From NCBI GenBank assembly GCA_963770485.1, contig CAVYPX010000009.1, positions 248,001 to 312,000 on the forward strand: a stretch of 64,000 bases of DNA, written 5' to 3'. Shown piece after piece: positions 26,196-34,508 of this stretch. The notes below the pieces were generated by a model. It was not told the origin of the DNA and searched no databases. It was given only the letters and a program-made list of their open reading frames with translations. This stretch comes from CAVVEC01 sp963770485 (GTDB taxonomy: Bacteria; Acidobacteriota; Terriglobia; Terriglobales; Acidobacteriaceae). The position numbers and the translations under genes were made by a program. Position 1 is the stretch's first letter; each line of letters begins with the position of its first letter.

Positions 26196-26906
26196 TTATT
26201 GGGTTCCGGCAGTTTTCTCCCGGCGGCTGGCTTTCATCGGCGCTCCTCGCGCCAGGCGGCCCAGCGTGGCGGGTTCGACAGTGATGACATCGGGCCCTTT
26301 GGTCTTGCCTGTGATGATGGGCTTGTTGGGGACGGTTTCGTAGGCGTAGCCGGTCAGCCAGTAACCACCACTGATAGGGACCTCCACTCGTGCCCACCCG
26401 TAGTGGGTCTTACCTTTTAGATCATCAAACTTCAGCCCCAAATAAGCCTCCAGACCATAATACATCTCGTACCACGGGCCGTCACAGCTGGGCCCAGGCG
26501 CACACCCGATCATGAAAGCGCGCTTGCTCAGAAGCTTCTTACTCGCATGAATTTTCACACCGCCTTTGAGCGCCGAAGCAAATCCACGACCGCGGAAAGT
26601 GGAAGTGTATCCCCAAATCAGATTTCGCCCTGCCCTCCCATTGGGGGTTATAGAGAGGTCACTAATGATCGAAGAACACCCAGTATGAACAAAGTAGAAA
26701 TCCGTGACGCCGTCATGGTTAAGGTCCAGCGGGGTCCGCCCACAGCGCAGCACCCGGTCAGCGCGATGGTACACGATCCTCGCCTCGGCGGGCTGCGCTA
26801 ACGCCAACAGACTTACGGCCCCCGCACTGGCTGCGAGAGCATACGCGTTGAGTTGGAGATGCAGGGATTCGGAAAGATGCGAGGGCTTTCGGGGCGTCGG
26901 TTTCAT
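26196..26906 (-). CDS. exported protein of unknown function with Ca-loop-like motif
   Basis: This 236-residue protein has a hydrophobic segment at residues 19-38 and probable cleavage near AEA, indicating export. DLNHDGVTDFYF near residue 62 resembles the calcium-binding turn of FG-GAP/dockerin-like repeats. The C-terminal half has YLGLKFDDLKGKTHYGWARVEVP and GYAYETVPNKPIITGKTKGPD, a pattern I associate with acidobacterial secreted proteins, some of which carry sorting tags. I see no transmembrane sorting helix at the end here. Function unknown. Upstream is a methyltransferase, downstream rlmH. Confidence 0.75.
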   Translation of the reverse strand: MKPTPRKPSHLSESLHLQLNAYALAASAGAVSLLALAQPAEARIVYHRADRVLRCGRTPLDLNHDGVTDFYFVHTGCSSIISDLSITPNGRAGRNLIWGYTSTFRGRGFASALKGGVKIHASKKLLSKRAFMIGCAPGPSCDGPWYEMYYGLEAYLGLKFDDLKGKTHYGWARVEVPISGGYWLTGYAYETVPNKPIITGKTKGPDVITVEPATLGRLARGAPMKASRREKTAGTQ

Positions 26907-26985
26907 AAATCCTCCCCCAAGAATGGCGGCTCGAAGTGTCCTGCCGCGTTAGCCGCAAGTCAAGGACGATTTGCGAGCGACTTGG

Positions 26986-27825
26986 CTAGGCCTTTGTTCC
27001 TGACGCCAGCACCACGACCGCGCCAAATTCAATGCTGCCGTCTCCAGCGTACTGCCGAACGCTCTGCAGCACCTCCCGATTCACCTCTTCCCACTTTTCC
27101 GTGGGAACGCGCTTCAGCATGGGGAGAAAAGGGGCGGAAACCTGCTGCGTATGCTCCCAGATTTCTTCCGCCGTGCCCGGCCAGGTCCAGGGAAGGGTTC
27201 GACTTTCTTCCTCCACCCGCTGAAGTCCTGCTTCGCGCAACACGGCCGACAAACTTCCCGACCGGGAAAACTTGCACGGATCCTGACCCGGCGCAGTCAG
27301 CGGCCCGCCGGCATATTTGTGCGCTACGCCTAACATGCTGGACCAGAAAGGCTGCTGGAATGGTCCCCAGGCCAGAAAACAAGCTCGCGCCCCGGGCTTC
27401 AGTTTGCGATGCACCTCGCGGAATGCCTGGACGCAATCTTGAAAAAACATGACTCCAAAGCGGCTTGTGACCAGATCGAAGCTTTGATCGGGAAAGGGAA
27501 GGGCGTGCGCGTCCGCCTGACGCGTGGAGAAATTCGTCAACCCGCGCTGCCGGGCCCGGTCCGCGGCGATTTCCAGAAGCTCGCTGCTGAGATCGAGCGC
27601 CGTGACATGACCTTCAGCTCCGACCCGTGATGCCAGGCTGATGGCTGGTTCGCCCGTGCCGCTGGCCAAATCCAAAACCTTCATGCCCGGTTCCGGCCGC
27701 GCGTATTCGACCAACGCCTCCGTCACATCGCGCCCCATGGCGGCTGACTTTGCTTTCCACTTTTCCGAAGCAATCAGGCGGTACGACGCGCCCCACTGCG
27801 GGTTCGACTTTTCCGGTGAACTCAT
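26986..27825 (-). CDS. class I SAM-dependent methyltransferase (UbiE-like)
   Basis: This protein of about 279 residues has the Rossmann methyltransferase fold. Motif I is KVLDLASGTGEPAISLA near residue 53, then VTALDLSSELLEIA, motif II FSTRQADAHALPFPDQSFDLVTSRFGVMFF, and motif III LKPGARACFLAWGPF. The UbiE/COQ5-like pattern suggests a small-molecule or lipid substrate. The ATG at 27825 is used; an in-frame GTG 15 bases upstream lies within a dispersed repeat. It lies within the nadD-rsfS-rlmH gene run without obvious link to ribosome function. Confidence 0.88.
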   Translation of the reverse strand: MSSPEKSNPQWGASYRLIASEKWKAKSAAMGRDVTEALVEYARPEPGMKVLDLASGTGEPAISLASRVGAEGHVTALDLSSELLEIAADRARQRGLTNFSTRQADAHALPFPDQSFDLVTSRFGVMFFQDCVQAFREVHRKLKPGARACFLAWGPFQQPFWSSMLGVAHKYAGGPLTAPGQDPCKFSRSGSLSAVLREAGLQRVEEESRTLPWTWPGTAEEIWEHTQQVSAPFLPMLKRVPTEKWEEVNREVLQSVRQYAGDGSIEFGAVVVLASGTKA

Positions 27826-27836
27826 AAAAGCTTGGG

Positions 27837-27932
27837 CCACGGATTTACGCGGATCAGCACGGATCAGAATCTTAGCCTGTATTCTCTCTTGCTGTCCGTG
27901 GAATCCGTGAGAATCCGTGGGCCGGTTCTTCC
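27837..27932. repeat. dispersed repeat of the CCACGGATT family
   Basis: A 96-bp element begins CCACGGATTTACGCGGATCA and ends in the inverse-type sequence GAATCCGTGAGAATCCGTGG followed by GCCGGTTCTTCC. A second copy with the same ends lies at 56327-56429. It runs from the start region of the methyltransferase gene to the first base of the rsfS stop codon. Confidence 0.75.
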
Positions 27933-28351
27933 TAGGCCCGTTTCTTGGTCACGCCGCGGCTTGGCGAGCGCTTCGCCTTGCCGCCAACCGCCCCTGGCTC
28001 AGACGGCGCCAGCCGCTTGGCCGACTTCCACAGACGCTCCAAATCGTAATATTTGCGGGCCTTCTCCGAGAAAACGTGCACCACGAAATCGACGTAATCC
28101 AGCAGCACCCACTCCGCTTGTTTGTATCCTTCCACATGAGTGGCGCGCAGCCCGGATTTCTCCAGCCGCTCCTCCACTTCGTCAGAGATGGCCTGGATCT
28201 GCCGCGGATTCGTCCCGCTGCATACCACAAAATAATCGGTGAATGCCCCGGATCCTTTTTCCAGTTCCAGAACCGTGATTTCTTCCGCCTTCTTTTCCTG
28301 GCAGGCGCCGATGGCCTCGGCTAGCTGTCGCTTCAGATCGTTCTTCTTCAT
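27932..28351 (-). CDS. rsfS: ribosomal silencing factor RsfS
   Basis: This 139-residue protein of the Iojap/RsfS family binds ribosomal protein uL14 and blocks subunit joining when nutrients are short. The core spans residues 20-115: ITVLELEKGSGAFTDYFVVCSG, NPRQIQAISDEVEERL, HVEGYKQAEWVLLDYVDFVVHVFSEKARKYYDLERLW. The C-terminus is a basic tail of about 25 residues. It follows nadD on the minus strand, as in many bacteria, but here with a 210-bp repeat-filled gap. Confidence 0.96.
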   Translation of the reverse strand: MKKNDLKRQLAEAIGACQEKKAEEITVLELEKGSGAFTDYFVVCSGTNPRQIQAISDEVEERLEKSGLRATHVEGYKQAEWVLLDYVDFVVHVFSEKARKYYDLERLWKSAKRLAPSEPGAVGGKAKRSPSRGVTKKRA

Positions 28352-28360
28352 GTGGTGGTG

Positions 28361-28561
28361 AGTCGTTGGTCGTCCTTCGTCTTTCGTCCTTCGTCGTTGG
28401 TCGTTGGCTATCTGCTACCGGCTTCTCATTGTAAATTACCGCGCTACACTGATTCTTGGAAGCCCGCCTATATCACTGCGAATTGCTAGGCACTTTGACG
28501 AAGGGCGAACGACGAAGGGCGAACGACGAACGACCAAGGACGAACGGCCAAGGACCAACGC
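28361..28561. repeat. inverted blocks of imperfect CGAACGACGAAGG repeats
   Basis: The 28361-28408 block (GTCGTTGGTCGTCCTTCGTC and similar) and the 28497-28558 block (ACGAAGGGCGAACGACGAAG and similar) are reverse complements in style and face each other around an 88-bp middle that holds no gene. Each block is built of imperfect 7-8 base units. The whole forms a potential long imperfect hairpin between nadD and rsfS. Confidence 0.7.
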
Positions 28562-29284
28562 CTAAAGGCCGCCTCTATACAATTCCGTCTTCTTGATGTA
28601 TTCCGCCACGGCCGGGTCCACAAACTTTGTCAACGGACGCTTGGCAATCACCGCGTCCCGGATCGCCGTTGCCGAAATGCTTTGATGTACATTTTCCAGC
28701 AGGTGCAGGGTTACGCCAGCCAGCACCAGATCACCTTTCGCGGGTTGCTTGGCGAACGGCTTGGTCACGGCCGCTTTCGGACGCAGCCGTTCCGGGAGCG
28801 CATTGGCCACATCGGCCAGCGAATATCCCGGACGGCTTGCCACAATGAACTCACATTCGCGGAACAGAGCCTCAGCCTCGTGCCATTTCGCGATGTCACT
28901 GAAAGCATCCATGCCAATCAGAAAAAGCAGGCGGTCACTCTTCCTCAGCGTCTGCTTCAGCCGGCGTACGGTATCGATCGAGTAATTCACGCCCGGAACC
29001 GCAGGCTGAGGCTGAACTTTTTTGGCGGTAATTTGGGGCGCGGCCACCTCTGGCGGAGCCTCCAGAAGTGACGGAACGAATGCCTTCTCGCCCATAGTCG
29101 CCAGAACCACCATTGCGTAGCGATGGAAATAAGAGGCCAGAGGCTGCCGCTGTTTGTGGGGGGGAATGTTGGCGGGAACGAAATAAATGCGGCTGAGATC
29201 AAAGCGCTCTCGTGCCGCCCTCGCCAATGCAAGGTGCCCGTGGTGAATCGGGTCAAACGTCCCGCCAAAAAGTCCGATGTTCAT
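28562..29284 (-). CDS. nadD: nicotinate-nucleotide adenylyltransferase
   Basis: This 240-residue protein adenylylates nicotinate mononucleotide in NAD synthesis. The nucleotidyltransferase motif is GLFGGTFDPIHHGHLALA at the N-terminus, followed by IYFVPANIPPHK and FLIGMDAFSDIAKWHEAEALFRECEFIVASRPGY. The C-terminal ISATAIRDAV and VAEYIKKTELYRG are diagnostic. The length is somewhat above the usual 190-220, with a Pro/Ala-rich insert at about residues 75-100. It diverges from the hybrid kinase gene on the plus strand. Confidence 0.96.
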   Translation of the reverse strand: MNIGLFGGTFDPIHHGHLALARAARERFDLSRIYFVPANIPPHKQRQPLASYFHRYAMVVLATMGEKAFVPSLLEAPPEVAAPQITAKKVQPQPAVPGVNYSIDTVRRLKQTLRKSDRLLFLIGMDAFSDIAKWHEAEALFRECEFIVASRPGYSLADVANALPERLRPKAAVTKPFAKQPAKGDLVLAGVTLHLLENVHQSISATAIRDAVIAKRPLTKFVDPAVAEYIKKTELYRGGL

Positions 29285-29497
29285 GTTGGTCTAATAACTA
29301 GACAATGTCGGCATGTTTTTGTCTCCGCCGCCCCTTGCCGGTCTTGATACGGATTCCGGAAATTTAGGCGATCGGCGAAATCCACAGCCGCATCTCGTTG
29401 TAAATTCAGAGCCACAGTTACCGTTGTGGTTGTCTGCATGGTCAGCGCCCATCCATCCGCAATCACATGAACTCCCGTAACTCGCGGAGTTCCCATT

Positions 29498-31798
29498 TTG
29501 GAACTAGAGTTGGTTCGTATGCGAGTGAAGCTCCCCCTTCTCCGCACCCGCATTGCTCCGGCCCGGGCCCCCATCCTGCGGTACGGCGTCGCTGTTCTCA
29601 GCATTACCCTTGCCCTGATCCCAGCGTTAATGCTCCGCGATGTGGTAGAGAGCCGCCTGGTCGTCTTTGCCGTCGCAATCATGGTCAGCGCATGGTACGG
29701 CGGCTGGAAGCCGGGGCTGGTGGCCACATCTTTCGCTCTGACCGTCAGCGCCTATTTTTCCCTGGCCGGAGAGCACTCCCCGACCGAATATCGCAAAGCC
29801 ATCATACATCTCACGCTGTTCGTGTTTGTGGCCCTGCTGATTTGCTCCTTCAATGCAGCCCTGCGCTCGGCGCAGGAGGGTTTACGCCGTTCGGAAGTCA
29901 ATTTCCGCTCACTGGTGACCAATGCCCCCTATGGGATTTGCCGCTGCGACTCCGCCGGCATATTGCTCAGCGCCAACCCTGCGCTGGTCAACATGCTGGG
30001 TTACGCGTCCGCCTCGGAACTCGTGGGGCGCAACCTGGCAAACCTATACGCTGATTCGCAGCAGTGGTTCCTGGTCGCCGACTATTTTCGCGCCTCGCAA
30101 CGCTTCAACGGACTGGTTGCCGACTGGGTCCGCAAAGAGGGCAATCCCGTCACCGTGCGTCTTTCCGGGAGCACCATCCGCGGGGAGCAGAATGCCTCCT
30201 TCTTCGAGCTCTTTGCGGAAGACGTGACCGAGCATCGAGCGTTGGAACAGCAACTGCGCCAGGCGCAGAAGATGGAAGCTGTCGGCCGTCTGGCCGGCGG
30301 CATCGCGCACGACTTCAACAATCTGCTCATGGTGATCTCCGGCTACTGCGAGTTCCTGCTGGATCGAATCGGCCCCGACCCCATTGTGCGCGGGCCGGCG
30401 CAGGAGATCGCCAAGGCCGCGAACCGGGCGACTGCGCTCACGCGCCAACTCCTGGCCTTCAGCCGCAAGCAAATGTTGATGCCCAAGGTTGTCGATCTCA
30501 ACGCCATCGTCACTGAGAACTTCAAAATGTTGACCCGCCTGATCGGAGAAGACATCGATCTGGTCATGGTGCCGGGCAGCGATCTCGGCGCGGTCAAAGC
30601 CGATCCTGGCCAGATGGAGCAAGTGATCATGAATCTGGCCGTCAATGCCCGCGATGCCATGCCGCGAGGCGGCAAACTCACCATTGAAACCGTCAACGTT
30701 TCCTTGGATGAAAGTTATGCCCGCCTGCATGCTCCCGCCGAACCCGGCGAGTACGTGATGCTCGCCATTAGTGACAGCGGAATGGGCATGGATCCTGAAA
30801 CCCAGAGCCACATCTTCGAGCCTTTTTACACGACAAAGGGATCCAAGGGCACCGGTCTCGGACTTTCCACCGTTTACGGCATCGTCAAGCAGAGCGGGGG
30901 CTACGTCTGGGTCTACAGCGAACCCGGCAAGGGAACATCGTTCAAGGTCTATCTGCCCCGCGTAAGCGCGACTGGAGAGCCGATGACAATCATGCCACAG
31001 CTATCATTTGCAGGCGCTGAAGCTCCGCCTGGCAACGAAACTATCCTGCTGGTCGAGGACGAGCTCACGGTCCGCCAGCTCGCTCGTGAGTATCTGGAAG
31101 GTCAGGGCTACACCGTGATCGAAGCGCCCGATGGGGCCGCCGCCCTGCAACTGTCGCAGACTCACCAAGGCCCCATTCATCTGTTGCTGACCGACGTCAT
31201 CATGCCCGGAATGAACGGCCGCGAACTAGCCAGCCAGCTGACTCCCCGGCGGCCCGAAATGAAAGTGCTGTATATGTCGGGCTATACCGAGAATGCCATT
31301 GGCCACAACGGCACGCTGGACGCCGGTATCACCCTGCTCCAGAAGCCTTTTACCCTTCCCGCACTCAAGGTAAAAGTGCGGGAAGTGCTCGACACACAGC
31401 TCCCCACGGAGGTTGCCATGCCTGCTCGTTTAGTCGGACAAATTCGCGTCAACCACGCCAAAGAAAAGTTGTCTCCGTTCCGCGCCCAACGTTTCAAACT
31501 CCACCTGCCGCTGAAGTACCGGCAGCTTGGAGAAGACGATTGGCGTGTGGGCACCACCGAAAACATCAGCCGCTCGGGCCTGCTATTCCGCGCCGAGCAA
31601 ATGGTTCCCGCCAGCGCACAGCTTGAGATCAATCTGGTGCTGCCCGCGGAAATTGCCGGGCTGTCGGCGGCAGAAGTGATCTGCCGCGGTGAGGTGGTGC
31701 GCACCATGGAAGCCGAAACTCCTTCGATGAGCCCGGCTCTCGCTGCCAGGATTCTGCAATACCACTTCCAGCACGGCTCGAGGGTGCAAGAGGCGTGA
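29498..31798 (+). CDS. hybrid sensor histidine kinase: membrane-PAS-HisKA-ATPase-receiver-PilZ
   Basis: This 766-residue protein starts with membrane segments at about residues 28-46, 55-75 and 103-122. A PAS domain follows (132-245), then HisKA with His271 in AGGIAHDFNN, and an HATPase with N box VNARDAM and G boxes DSGMGM and GTGLGL. A receiver domain (515-630) carries phospho-acceptor Asp566 in LLTDVIMPGMNG. A C-terminal PilZ-like domain (655-760) has the NISRSG signature; its first arginine motif is only RAQR. It probably couples a membrane or redox cue to phosphotransfer and cyclic-di-GMP. The start is TTG at 29498 with GCGGAG upstream; an ATG at 29519 is the alternative. No partner regulator is adjacent. 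Confidence 0.9.
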   Translation: MELELVRMRVKLPLLRTRIAPARAPILRYGVAVLSITLALIPALMLRDVVESRLVVFAVAIMVSAWYGGWKPGLVATSFALTVSAYFSLAGEHSPTEYRKAIIHLTLFVFVALLICSFNAALRSAQEGLRRSEVNFRSLVTNAPYGICRCDSAGILLSANPALVNMLGYASASELVGRNLANLYADSQQWFLVADYFRASQRFNGLVADWVRKEGNPVTVRLSGSTIRGEQNASFFELFAEDVTEHRALEQQLRQAQKMEAVGRLAGGIAHDFNNLLMVISGYCEFLLDRIGPDPIVRGPAQEIAKAANRATALTRQLLAFSRKQMLMPKVVDLNAIVTENFKMLTRLIGEDIDLVMVPGSDLGAVKADPGQMEQVIMNLAVNARDAMPRGGKLTIETVNVSLDESYARLHAPAEPGEYVMLAISDSGMGMDPETQSHIFEPFYTTKGSKGTGLGLSTVYGIVKQSGGYVWVYSEPGKGTSFKVYLPRVSATGEPMTIMPQLSFAGAEAPPGNETILLVEDELTVRQLAREYLEGQGYTVIEAPDGAAALQLSQTHQGPIHLLLTDVIMPGMNGRELASQLTPRRPEMKVLYMSGYTENAIGHNGTLDAGITLLQKPFTLPALKVKVREVLDTQLPTEVAMPARLVGQIRVNHAKEKLSPFRAQRFKLHLPLKYRQLGEDDWRVGTTENISRSGLLFRAEQMVPASAQLEINLVLPAEIAGLSAAEVICRGEVVRTMEAETPSMSPALAARILQYHFQHGSRVQEA

Positions 31799-31806
31799 GC
31801 GTTCAG

Positions 31807-31852
31807 GTAGGGGCGGGTGCCCTCACCCGCCCGGCGGAGCAAAGCTCCGCAG
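31807..31852. repeat. short copy of the GTAGGGGCGG hairpin repeat
   Basis: Nested hairpins GGGCGGGTGCCCTCACCCGCCC and CGGAGCAAAGCTCCG lie 8 bp after the hybrid kinase stop. The sequence matches the left half of the element at 19209-19344 and the start of the tgt insert. Being GC-rich hairpins right behind a stop codon, they could reduce read-through. Confidence 0.65.
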
Positions 31853-32320
31853 TCCGAATTGCCGGAGAATCGGCTGCTTGGTACTCTGGTGCGTCTTAAG
31901 CCTGATCCCGTTGGACTCAGCCGTCCTTGTGTTGAGGTCTTCGAGTACCTGATACCAAGCCGTCTCTGTGTCCTCCGTGGTTAACCGGTTTGCCTCCACA
32001 ACGAATTATCAATAACTTGCAGATATCAGGTTCCGACGGGGGAGTTTGCCGGGCATTCTCCTGATGGGATCGCTGTGTAGAATGCCATTTGCTGGCATTT
32101 GCAGGGCCGCTGAGCGACATCTGTGGGCAGGGTGAGGGAAAAGGGTCACCCGAGACCGGCAATCGCTTAGAACGCATCCTTGGACGCCTGGCGTCGTTTA
32201 TTATCTCCAGGCTATTTATGTATGTACACTCATATATGTACTGGGAATTGATTCCGCGCGGGCGGTCAAGACGAAAAGAACAATTTAGAGCTTTCCCACG
32301 GATTCGCCGGCCGCCTCATT
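31853..32320. other. gene-free interval between the hybrid kinase and obgE
   Basis: I find no credible coding sequence in this 468-bp stretch. It holds a fragment GTCTCTGTGTCCTCCGTGG near 31960, typical of dispersed repeat ends, and an AT-rich patch TATTTATGTATGTACACTCA near 32213-32240, unlike the surrounding DNA. The two flanking genes converge. Confidence 0.5.
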
Positions 32321-32375
32321 GCCTGCCCGCGCAAAGAACGTTTGCTCGGGATGACCAATCAAACTGAGCCACTAC
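32321..32375. repeat. partial terminal-inverted-repeat element overlapping the obgE stop
   Basis: This is the right-hand third of the 15604-15746 element: GCGCAAAGAACGTTTGCTCG, then GGGATGAC, then the perfect 18-bp end ATCAAACTGAGCCACTAC at 32358-32375. The left end is missing. The 18-bp end covers the last six codons and the TGA stop of obgE on the minus strand. Confidence 0.75.
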
Positions 32376-33402
32376 CATCCTTTGACTCGCTTTGACGGAG
32401 TTCCTCCACCTTGTCAGCCATAGCGTACTTCAATGCATCAATGCCTTTTCCACTCACGGCGGAGATCGGAAACAACTCCAGACCCTGCTTTTTGCAATAT
32501 CGTCTTAGCTTCGCCAGCTTGTCTTTGTTGGCGATATCAATTTTCGACGCGACCATGATCACGGGCTTCTGGTCGAGTCCCGCCCCAAAGCTCGTCAGTT
32601 CGCCTTCGATCACTTCGACGTCTTTGACGGGATCCGGCCGCCCGCTGGCGTCAGAAACGTCCACCAGGTGTACCAATAGCCGCGTGCGCTCGATGTGCCG
32701 TAAGAACTGCGTCCCCAGGCCCGACCCCGTGTGCGCCCCTTCGATGAGCCCGGGAATGTCGGCCACGACGAAGCTCCGCTCCTCCGGCCCTTGGCCGACG
32801 GCGACAACGCCAAGATTGGGCTGCAGCGTGGTGAAGGGATAATCCGCGATCTTGGGCCGTGCAGCGGAAATGCGCGAAATCAGCGTGGACTTGCCAACAT
32901 TGGGATATCCCACCAGCCCTACGTCGGCGAGCAGTTTGAGCTCCAGCCGAAAGACGCGCTCTTCGCCGGGCCGTCCTTCTTCGTGCTCGCGGGGCGCCTG
33001 GTGGGTCGAGGTCGCAAACCGCGCGTTTCCTCGTCCGCCCCGGCCACCGCAGGCAATCACGATCCGCTCATCGGCACGCGAGAAATCGTGCACTTTCTCG
33101 CCGGTCTCGCCGTCGTACACAATCGTGCCTACGGGAACTTTGAGCAAGACATCCTCGCCCTCCCGTCCCGTGCGATTGGAGCCTTCGCCGTGCCGGCCGC
33201 GCTGCGCTTTGTATTCGGGATTGAAGCGGAAGTGCACCAGCGTGTTATGGCGCTCGCTCGATTCCATGAGGATGTCGCCGCCTTTGCCGCCATCGCCGCC
33301 CGACGGCCCGCCGCGCGGGACAAATTTCTCCCGCCGGAAAGCCATGCAGCCGTTCCCGCCGTCTCCGGCCTTCACTCGGATTGTGGCTTCATCAATGAAC
33401 AT
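32359..33402 (-). CDS. obgE: Obg family GTPase
   Basis: This 347-residue essential GTPase is involved in 50S assembly and the stringent response. The Gly-rich Obg domain covers residues 1-158 (VKAGDGGNGCMAFRREKFVPRGGPSGGDGGKGG). The G domain has G1 GYPNVGKST, G3 DIPGLIEGAHTGSGLG, G4 ASKIDIANK and G5 SAVSGKG. The last residues, DGSGSV, and the stop codon are encoded by the terminal repeat of a mobile-type element; the conserved domain ends before this tail. Order rplU-rpmA-obgE is the classic one, but a terminator lies between rpmA and obgE. Confidence 0.97.
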   Translation of the reverse strand: MFIDEATIRVKAGDGGNGCMAFRREKFVPRGGPSGGDGGKGGDILMESSERHNTLVHFRFNPEYKAQRGRHGEGSNRTGREGEDVLLKVPVGTIVYDGETGEKVHDFSRADERIVIACGGRGGRGNARFATSTHQAPREHEEGRPGEERVFRLELKLLADVGLVGYPNVGKSTLISRISAARPKIADYPFTTLQPNLGVVAVGQGPEERSFVVADIPGLIEGAHTGSGLGTQFLRHIERTRLLVHLVDVSDASGRPDPVKDVEVIEGELTSFGAGLDQKPVIMVASKIDIANKDKLAKLRRYCKKQGLELFPISAVSGKGIDALKYAMADKVEELRQSESKDGSGSV

Positions 33403-33477
33403 GGGTCGATGGTCGTACGTCGTTGGTCGTTGGTCATGCGCCGAACCATGTTTCTGCGGGTAGCCGACCAAGCGACA

Positions 33478-33509
33478 CAAAACAAAAGCCTCGGCCCGAA
33501 GGCGAGGCT
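33478..33509 (-). terminator. intrinsic terminator after rpmA
   Basis: On the minus strand AGCCTCG and CGAGGCT form a 7-bp GC-rich stem with a 9-nt loop, followed directly by TTTTGTTTTG. It lies 53 bp past the rpmA stop and upstream of obgE, so obgE probably has its own promoter or relies on partial read-through. Confidence 0.72.
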
Positions 33510-33562
33510 GTTTCGGTCTTGTGTGGCGCGGACATTCTTGTCCGCGGCATCAGCAGCACAGT

Positions 33563-33826
33563 TTACTTTGCTTCGACTGGCTCGATCATCACAAACTTGC
33601 CCATCGAGCCTCGATCCTTGAACACGATCCGGCCGGTGATCTTGGCAAACAGGGTATCGTCCTTGCCGCGGCCGACGTTCAATCCTGGCTTCACGCGGGT
33701 CCCCCGCTGCCGCACAATGATCGTGCCGCCGGGGACGAGTTGTCCGCCAAAAGCCTTAAAGCCGAGCCGCTGCGCATTCGAGTCGCGACCGTTTCGTGAG
33801 GTGCCTTGTCCTTTTTTGTGTGCCAT
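33563..33826 (-). CDS. rpmA: 50S ribosomal protein L27
   Basis: This 87-residue protein has the normal length. The N-terminus MAHKKGQGTSRNGRDSNAQR reaches toward the peptidyl transferase centre in other bacteria. It continues LGFKAFGGQLVPGGTIIVRQ and RGTRVKPGLNVGRGKDDTLF. It follows rplU, with a palindromic repeat in the 181-bp gap between the two genes, and ends in an intrinsic terminator. Confidence 0.98.
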   Translation of the reverse strand: MAHKKGQGTSRNGRDSNAQRLGFKAFGGQLVPGGTIIVRQRGTRVKPGLNVGRGKDDTLFAKITGRIVFKDRGSMGKFVMIEPVEAK

Positions 33827-33872
33827 ATCTAGTTTCCAGTTTCGAGTCTCTTGTCAACCGACACATCCGGTT

Positions 33873-33958
33873 TGTCATCCCGAGCGAAGCGAGGGATCTG
33901 CAGTTGCTGAAGACTCCAAGGAAGCAGATTCCTCGTCGCTCCGCTCCTCGGAATGACA
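33873..33958. repeat. palindromic repeat between rplU and rpmA
   Basis: An 86-bp member of the 1730-1820 family: TGTCATCCCG and CGGAATGACA at the ends (one mismatch as inverted repeats), GCGAAGCGAGGGATCTGCAG on the left, and GCAGATTCCTCGTCGCTCCG on the right. It sits inside a ribosomal protein operon, so a transcript spanning it would carry a stable hairpin between L21 and L27. Confidence 0.8.
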
Positions 33959-34007
33959 ATACTTGTGATTTCGTCCACGACCCAAGTTTCGAGCTGATCC
34001 CGAGCCG

Positions 34008-34508
34008 TTATTTCTTTTTCTTCGGTGCGGCCTTCTTCGCGGCCGGCTTCTTGTGCGCAACTTTCTTTTTCGCCGGAGCTGCGGCCTTGGCTTCGGCCTT
34101 GACCTCTTTCGCTTCGGGCTCTACCGGAGCAGCCTTCTTGGGCTTTACGACCTTCTTCGGAAGCTCGGGAGCGGTGAACTTCTGCCCGTCAAAAGCGATT
34201 TCGGTGATGCGCACCGCGGTAAACGGCTGACGATGTCCCCGAAGCTTCTTGTACTGCTTCTTGCGCTTGTAGTGGAAGACCAGGATTTTCTTCTCCCGGC
34301 CCTGCTCGACCACCTCGCCCACAACCCGCGCTTCGGATTGCGGCTTGCCGATCTGGCCTTCGCCGGCCGAGACCGCCAGCACATCGCTGAACTCAATTTT
34401 GCCGTCGGTGCCGGTGCCACGCGCTTCCGAACCCACGCTCTCCACGCGGATCACATCGCCGGGCGCCACCCGGTACTGCTTCCCACCTGTGCGGATGACC
34501 GCGTACAT
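34008..34508 (-). CDS. rplU: 50S ribosomal protein L21 with long Lys/Ala-rich C-terminal extension
   Basis: Residues 1-105 are a normal L21: MYAVIRTGGKQYRVAPGDVI, VVEQGREKKILVFHYKRKKQ and YKKLRGHRQPFTAVRI. The protein then continues for about 60 residues of Lys, Ala, Pro and Glu, ending AAKKAAPKKKK, giving 166 residues where about 103 is standard. Such basic tails occur on ribosomal proteins of some acidobacteria and probably contact rRNA (inference). It is first in its operon, with a good promoter upstream. Confidence 0.96.
   Translation of the reverse strand: MYAVIRTGGKQYRVAPGDVIRVESVGSEARGTGTDGKIEFSDVLAVSAGEGQIGKPQSEARVVGEVVEQGREKKILVFHYKRKKQYKKLRGHRQPFTAVRITEIAFDGQKFTAPELPKKVVKPKKAAPVEPEAKEVKAEAKAAAPAKKKVAHKKPAAKKAAPKKKK

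Noticed and set aside
28361..28561. Possible CRISPR array from the repeated CGAAGG-type units
   Set aside because: Units are only 7-8 bases, imperfect and without regular spacers; no cas genes are near.
31917..32367. Two open frames of 86 and 92 codons between the hybrid kinase and obgE
   Set aside because: Both run through repeat fragments, have no ribosome binding site and show no protein-like pattern.
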